Positions 4,406 to 7,024 of a DNA stretch of 7,024 bases are shown here, piece by piece (position 1 is the first letter of the stretch; every line of letters begins with the position of its first letter). The translations under genes were made by a program, and so were the position numbers. Source of the DNA: Bryobacterales bacterium (GTDB lineage: Bacteria; Acidobacteriota; Terriglobia; Bryobacterales; Bryobacteraceae); contig PLGA01000104.1 in the NCBI GenBank assembly GCA_003139735.1, positions 1 through 7,024 on the forward strand, written 5' to 3'. Below the pieces are notes generated by a model, which made no database searches, was not told where the DNA came from, and saw only the letters and a list, made by a program, of their open reading frames with translations.

Positions 4406-6259
4406 ATGTGCGGGATTGTCGGATATATCGGTAGCCGCAAGGCGGTACCCATCATTCTGGAGGGGTTGCGGCGTCTTGAGTACCGCGGCTACGATTCCGC
4501 CGGACTCGCGGTCTATTGCGGCGATAACCGGCTCGAGGTCCGCCGCGCCCAGGGCAAACTCCGCAATCTGGAGGAGGCCATTCGCATGAACCCGATCGAG
4601 GGGTCCTGCGGGATTGGCCACACCCGCTGGGCCACGCACGGCCGTCCTACCGAGGAGAACGCCCACCCCCATCGCGACTGCCACGGCGACGTGGTTGTGG
4701 TGCACAACGGCATCGTGGAGAATTATCTGCCGCTGAAGCAGCGCCTCCAGTCCGAAGGCCACGTTTTCAAGACGGAAACGGATACCGAAGTCATCGCGCA
4801 CCTGATTGAGGAACGCCTCAATGGCAACCTCGAGGAGGCCGTGCGCGGGGCCGTGAAAGAGATCTCCGGAGTGTTCGCCCTGGCCGCCATCTCGCGCTCC
4901 GATCCCAACAAGATCGTGGCGGCGCGGAACGGCCCGCCGGTGGTCATCGGCATCGGCGACAACGAGTACTTCGTAGCTTCCGACGTCCCCGCCATTCTCA
5001 ACCATACCCGCGACATGTTCTTCCTGGCCGATGGCGATATGGCCGTGCTCACCCCGGCCGGCGTCCGCTTGAGCGATTTCGACGGACGCCCGGTGAACCG
5101 CCAGGTCTCCCATATCCTGTGGGATCCCATCATGGCGGAAAAGGGCGGCTACAAGCATTTCATGCTCAAGGAGATCTTCGAGCAGCCGCGCGCCGTACGC
5201 GATACCACGCTGGGGCGCGTGGGACAGGAGACCGGCCGCATTTTCCTGGATGAAATGGATATCCGCCCCGAGGAGTTCGCACGCTTTCGCCAGGTGAAGA
5301 TCATCGCCTGCGGAACCAGTTGGCACGCCGGACTGTCCGGCAAGTTCATGATCGAAAAGCTGGCGCGCCTCCCCGTCGAGGTCGATTACGGCAGCGAGTT
5401 CCGCTATCGCGATCCCATCGTGCAGCCGGATACGCTCACCGTGGTGGTTTCGCAATCCGGCGAAACCGCCGATACGCTGGCGGCGCAGCGCGAAGCCAAA
5501 CGCAAAGGCTCGAAGACGCTGGCCATCTGCAATGTGGTCGGTTCCATGATCACGCGCGAATCCGCCGGGGCCATCGTCACCCACGCCGGTCCCGAGATCG
5601 GCGTGGCGTCCACCAAAGCCTTCACCTGCCAGTTGACCGCCCTTTTCATCCTTGCCATGTATCTTGGCCAAGCCAACGGCAGCCTGGATGAGAGCGCATC
5701 CCGCTGCCTGGTTCAGGAATTGCTCCGAATTCCCGGAAAGCTGGAAACGGTCCTTCAGAACGACGCCGTCTACGAAGCGCTGGGACGGGACCTGCACCGC
5801 GCCTCGGACTTCCTCTTCCTCGGCCGGGGCGTGCATTTCCCCATCGCTCTCGAAGGCGCGTTGAAACTCAAGGAGATCTCCTACATCCACGCCGAAGGGT
5901 ATCCCGCCGGGGAGATGAAACACGGGCCCAACGCCCTTATCGACGAGAATCTGCCGGTGGTGGTCGTGGCCACGCACGACGCCAATAGCCCGGAAAGTCG
6001 CGTCCTGTACGAAAAAACGCTGTCGAATATTCAGGAAGTGAAAGCGCGCGAAGGCATCGTGCTGGCGCTAGTCACCGAGGGCGACCGGGAGGCCCGGAAA
6101 ATCGCCGATCACATCATCGAAATCCCGCCGTCCCACGAACTGCTCGCGCCTATTCTGGAAATCGTGCCGTTGCAGCTTCTGGCCTATCACATCGCCGTGC
6201 GCCGCGGCTGCGATGTCGATCAACCTCGCAATCTCGCCAAGAGCGTGACCGTCGAATAG
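4406..6259 (+). CDS. glmS: Glutamine-fructose-6-phosphate aminotransferase (isomerizing)
   Basis: This 617-residue enzyme makes glucosamine-6-phosphate from fructose-6-phosphate and glutamine, the first step to UDP-GlcNAc for the cell wall and lipopolysaccharide. The N-terminal class II glutaminase domain (about 1-235) starts MCGIVGYIG with nucleophile Cys2, which becomes N-terminal after Met removal. It holds HTRWATHG (72-79), HNGIVENY (100-107) and TETDTE (123-128). Two SIS sugar-isomerase domains follow, with ACGTSWHAG (301-309), SQSGETADT (349-357), GVASTKAF (399-406), [13 protein letters not shown] (488-500) and [11 protein letters not shown] (502-512). The C-terminus [13 protein letters not shown] carries the ring-opening lysine at 612. 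All key residues are present and the length is normal. The requirement for Cys2 fixes the start at 4406; the longer open frame from 4352 is excluded. Transcription is probably leaderless from TATAAT at 4393. Confidence 0.98.
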   Translation: MCGIVGYIGSRKAVPIILEGLRRLEYRGYDSAGLAVYCGDNRLEVRRAQGKLRNLEEAIRMNPIEGSCGIGHTRWATHGRPTEENAHPHRDCHGDVVVVHNGIVENYLPLKQRLQSEGHVFKTETDTEVIAHLIEERLNGNLEEAVRGAVKEISGVFALAAISRSDPNKIVAARNGPPVVIGIGDNEYFVASDVPAILNHTRDMFFLADGDMAVLTPAGVRLSDFDGRPVNRQVSHILWDPIMAEKGGYKHFMLKEIFEQPRAVRDTTLGRVGQETGRIFLDEMDIRPEEFARFRQVKIIACGTSWHAGLSGKFMIEKLARLPVEVDYGSEFRYRDPIVQPDTLTVVVSQSGETADTLAAQREAKRKGSKTLAICNVVGSMITRESAGAIVTHAGPEIGVASTKAFTCQLTALFILAMYLGQANGSLDESASRCLVQELLRIPGKLETVLQNDAVYEALGRDLHRASDFLFLGRGVHFPIALEGALKLKEISYIHAEGYPAGEMKHGPNALIDENLPVVVVATHDANSPESRVLYEKTLSNIQEVKAREGIVLALVTEGDREARKIADHIIEIPPSHELLAPILEIVPLQLLAYHIAVRRGCDVDQPRNLAKSVTVE

Positions 6260-6282
6260 CGCCTGGGATCAACCCATCCACT

Positions 6283-6315
6283 CGGAGGTTAACTCCGCGG
6301 GCGCTGCGGCGCCCG
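6283..6315 (+). terminator. Tandem hairpins after glmS, possible terminator
   Basis: Two perfect stem-loops lie end to end 24 bp after the glmS stop. The first is CGGAG-GTTAA-CTCCG (6283-6297); the second is CGGGCGC-TGCG-GCGCCCG (6298-6315). Neither is followed by a T-run, so a standard intrinsic terminator is not shown. The position suggests termination or 3'-end protection of the glmS message. The remaining gap up to aroA holds nothing else I recognise except the aroA promoter. Confidence 0.4.
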
Positions 6316-6393
6316 TCCATGCGAGCACAGGTAATTAACGGATCGAGATTATCAGCGCTCTGCCTCGAATGATCCTACGTCGATGGCCGGAAG

Positions 6394-6426
6394 TTGAGAA
6401 TCCGGGCCGGCCGCGGCGCGTAGAAT
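6394..6426 (+). promoter_or_regulatory. Candidate promoter for aroA
   Basis: TAGAAT at 6421-6426 matches five of six -10 bases and ends 9 bases before the aroA ATG. TTGAGA (6394-6399) matches five of six -35 bases, but the spacer is 21 bp, longer than normal. The predicted start of transcription leaves a leader of about 3 nt. A weak GGA at 6427-6429 is the only ribosome-binding hint. Confidence 0.4.
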
Positions 6427-6435
6427 GGAATTCTC

Positions 6436-7024
6436 ATGCAAAGAAGGATCGCTCCCGCTTCTTCCGTTTCGGGCGAGATCGGATTGCCGGGCGACAAGTC
6501 GATTTCCCACCGCTACGCCATGATCGCGGCCATCGCCCAGGGCGAAACCCGCATTCGGAACTACTCCACCGGCGCGGATTGCCATTCCACGCTGGGATGC
6601 GTGCGTGCGCTCGGCGTCCGGGTGGAAGGCTCGGCAACGGAGTTCGCTATTGAGGGCAAGGGTCTCGGCGGGTTGAGCGCGCCCGCCGCGGACCTCGATG
6701 CGGGCAACTCGGGTTCCACCATTCGAATGCTCTCCGGCATTCTGGCCGCGCAGCCGTTCCGCAGCCGGATCTTTGGCGACGAATCGCTCTCCCGCCGGCC
6801 TATGCAACGCATCCTGCGGCCGTTGACGGAGATGGGCGCCCGAATCCGCGCCCGCGCCGGTCAGTACCCGCCGCTGGAAATCGAAGGCTCGACGCTGCGG
6901 CCCATCGACTACGTCCTGCCCGTGGCCAGCGCGCAGGTGAAGACCTGCGTCTTGTTCGCCGGCCTGTTCGCCGAAGGCGCCACATCCGTCGCCGAGCCGG
7001 CGCGCTCGCGCGATCACACCGAGA
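6436..7024 (+). CDS. aroA: 3-phosphoshikimate 1-carboxyvinyltransferase (EPSP synthase), N-terminal part
   Basis: This frame begins at ATG 6436 and is open to the end of the window, giving 196 residues of a protein usually about 430 long. EPSP synthase joins shikimate-3-phosphate and phosphoenolpyruvate in aromatic amino acid synthesis. Motifs visible are LPGDKSISHRYAM (17-29, Lys21 and Arg26 bind substrate), AGNSGSTIRMLSGIL (89-103), FGDESLSRRPMQRIL (113-127) and VASAQVKTCVLFAGL (163-177). The fragment ends EPARSRDHTE, where the family has a conserved Arg-Asp-His-Thr-Glu. The start fits the family, with SGEIGLPGDKS beginning at residue 12. The gap of 176 bp from glmS, with hairpins and its own promoter candidate, suggests separate transcription. 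Identification is secure; only the 3' half is missing. Confidence 0.96.
   Translation, partial: MQRRIAPASSVSGEIGLPGDKSISHRYAMIAAIAQGETRIRNYSTGADCHSTLGCVRALGVRVEGSATEFAIEGKGLGGLSAPAADLDAGNSGSTIRMLSGILAAQPFRSRIFGDESLSRRPMQRILRPLTEMGARIRARAGQYPPLEIEGSTLRPIDYVLPVASAQVKTCVLFAGLFAEGATSVAEPARSRDHTE

Noticed and set aside
4331..5977. Long minus-strand open frame of 548 codons opposite glmS
   Set aside because: It mirrors glmS codon structure. The product has no recognisable motifs, while glmS is unmistakable on the plus strand.

Overview
The window is GC-rich with a strong preference for G or C at third codon positions. It holds a chromosomal core of housekeeping genes plus an accessory stretch of toxin-antitoxin (TA) genes. 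The gene types (a large CoA-dehydratase-activase-like protein, HicAB and VapBC modules resembling those common in soil Acidobacteriota, promoters very close to start codons) suggest an Acidobacteriota-like bacterium. That assignment is inference from content, not from a search.

Layout. Positions 2-820 (+) are the 3' end of a large activase/2-hydroxyacyl-CoA-dehydratase-related gene. Positions 821-3239 form a TA island. It contains a hicB gene (910-1242) whose 3' end has run into a decapitated hicA (1125-1286), a second hicB of another subfamily broken by a frameshift (1327-1501), and an intact vapBC pair on the minus strand (vapB 1976-2236, vapC 1575-1979). It continues with a 218-bp chimeric repeat (2281-2498), assembled from pieces of the activase gene, hicB and hicA found upstream, and an intact vapBC pair on the plus strand with an AbrB-type antitoxin (vapB 2603-2869, vapC 2850-3239). 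Positions 3236-4054 (-) are murI, whose stop codon overlaps that of the second vapC at a shared CTAG. Divergent from murI come purS (4110-4355, +) and glmS (4406-6259, +). After a 176-bp gap with two hairpins, aroA begins at 6436 and runs off the window.

Functionally, murI (D-glutamate) and glmS (glucosamine-6-phosphate) both feed peptidoglycan synthesis, purS is a small subunit of purine synthesis, and aroA belongs to the shikimate pathway. The purS, glmS and aroA starts lie 7-11 nt downstream of good -10 boxes, and purS and glmS have no ribosome-binding site. This points to leaderless or near-leaderless transcripts. The intact TA antitoxins have ordinary Shine-Dalgarno sites.

I found no convincing undescribed system. 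The strongest unusual signals are the in-frame chimeric repeat, the hicB/hicA deletion fusion, and the -10-to-ATG spacing at glmS.
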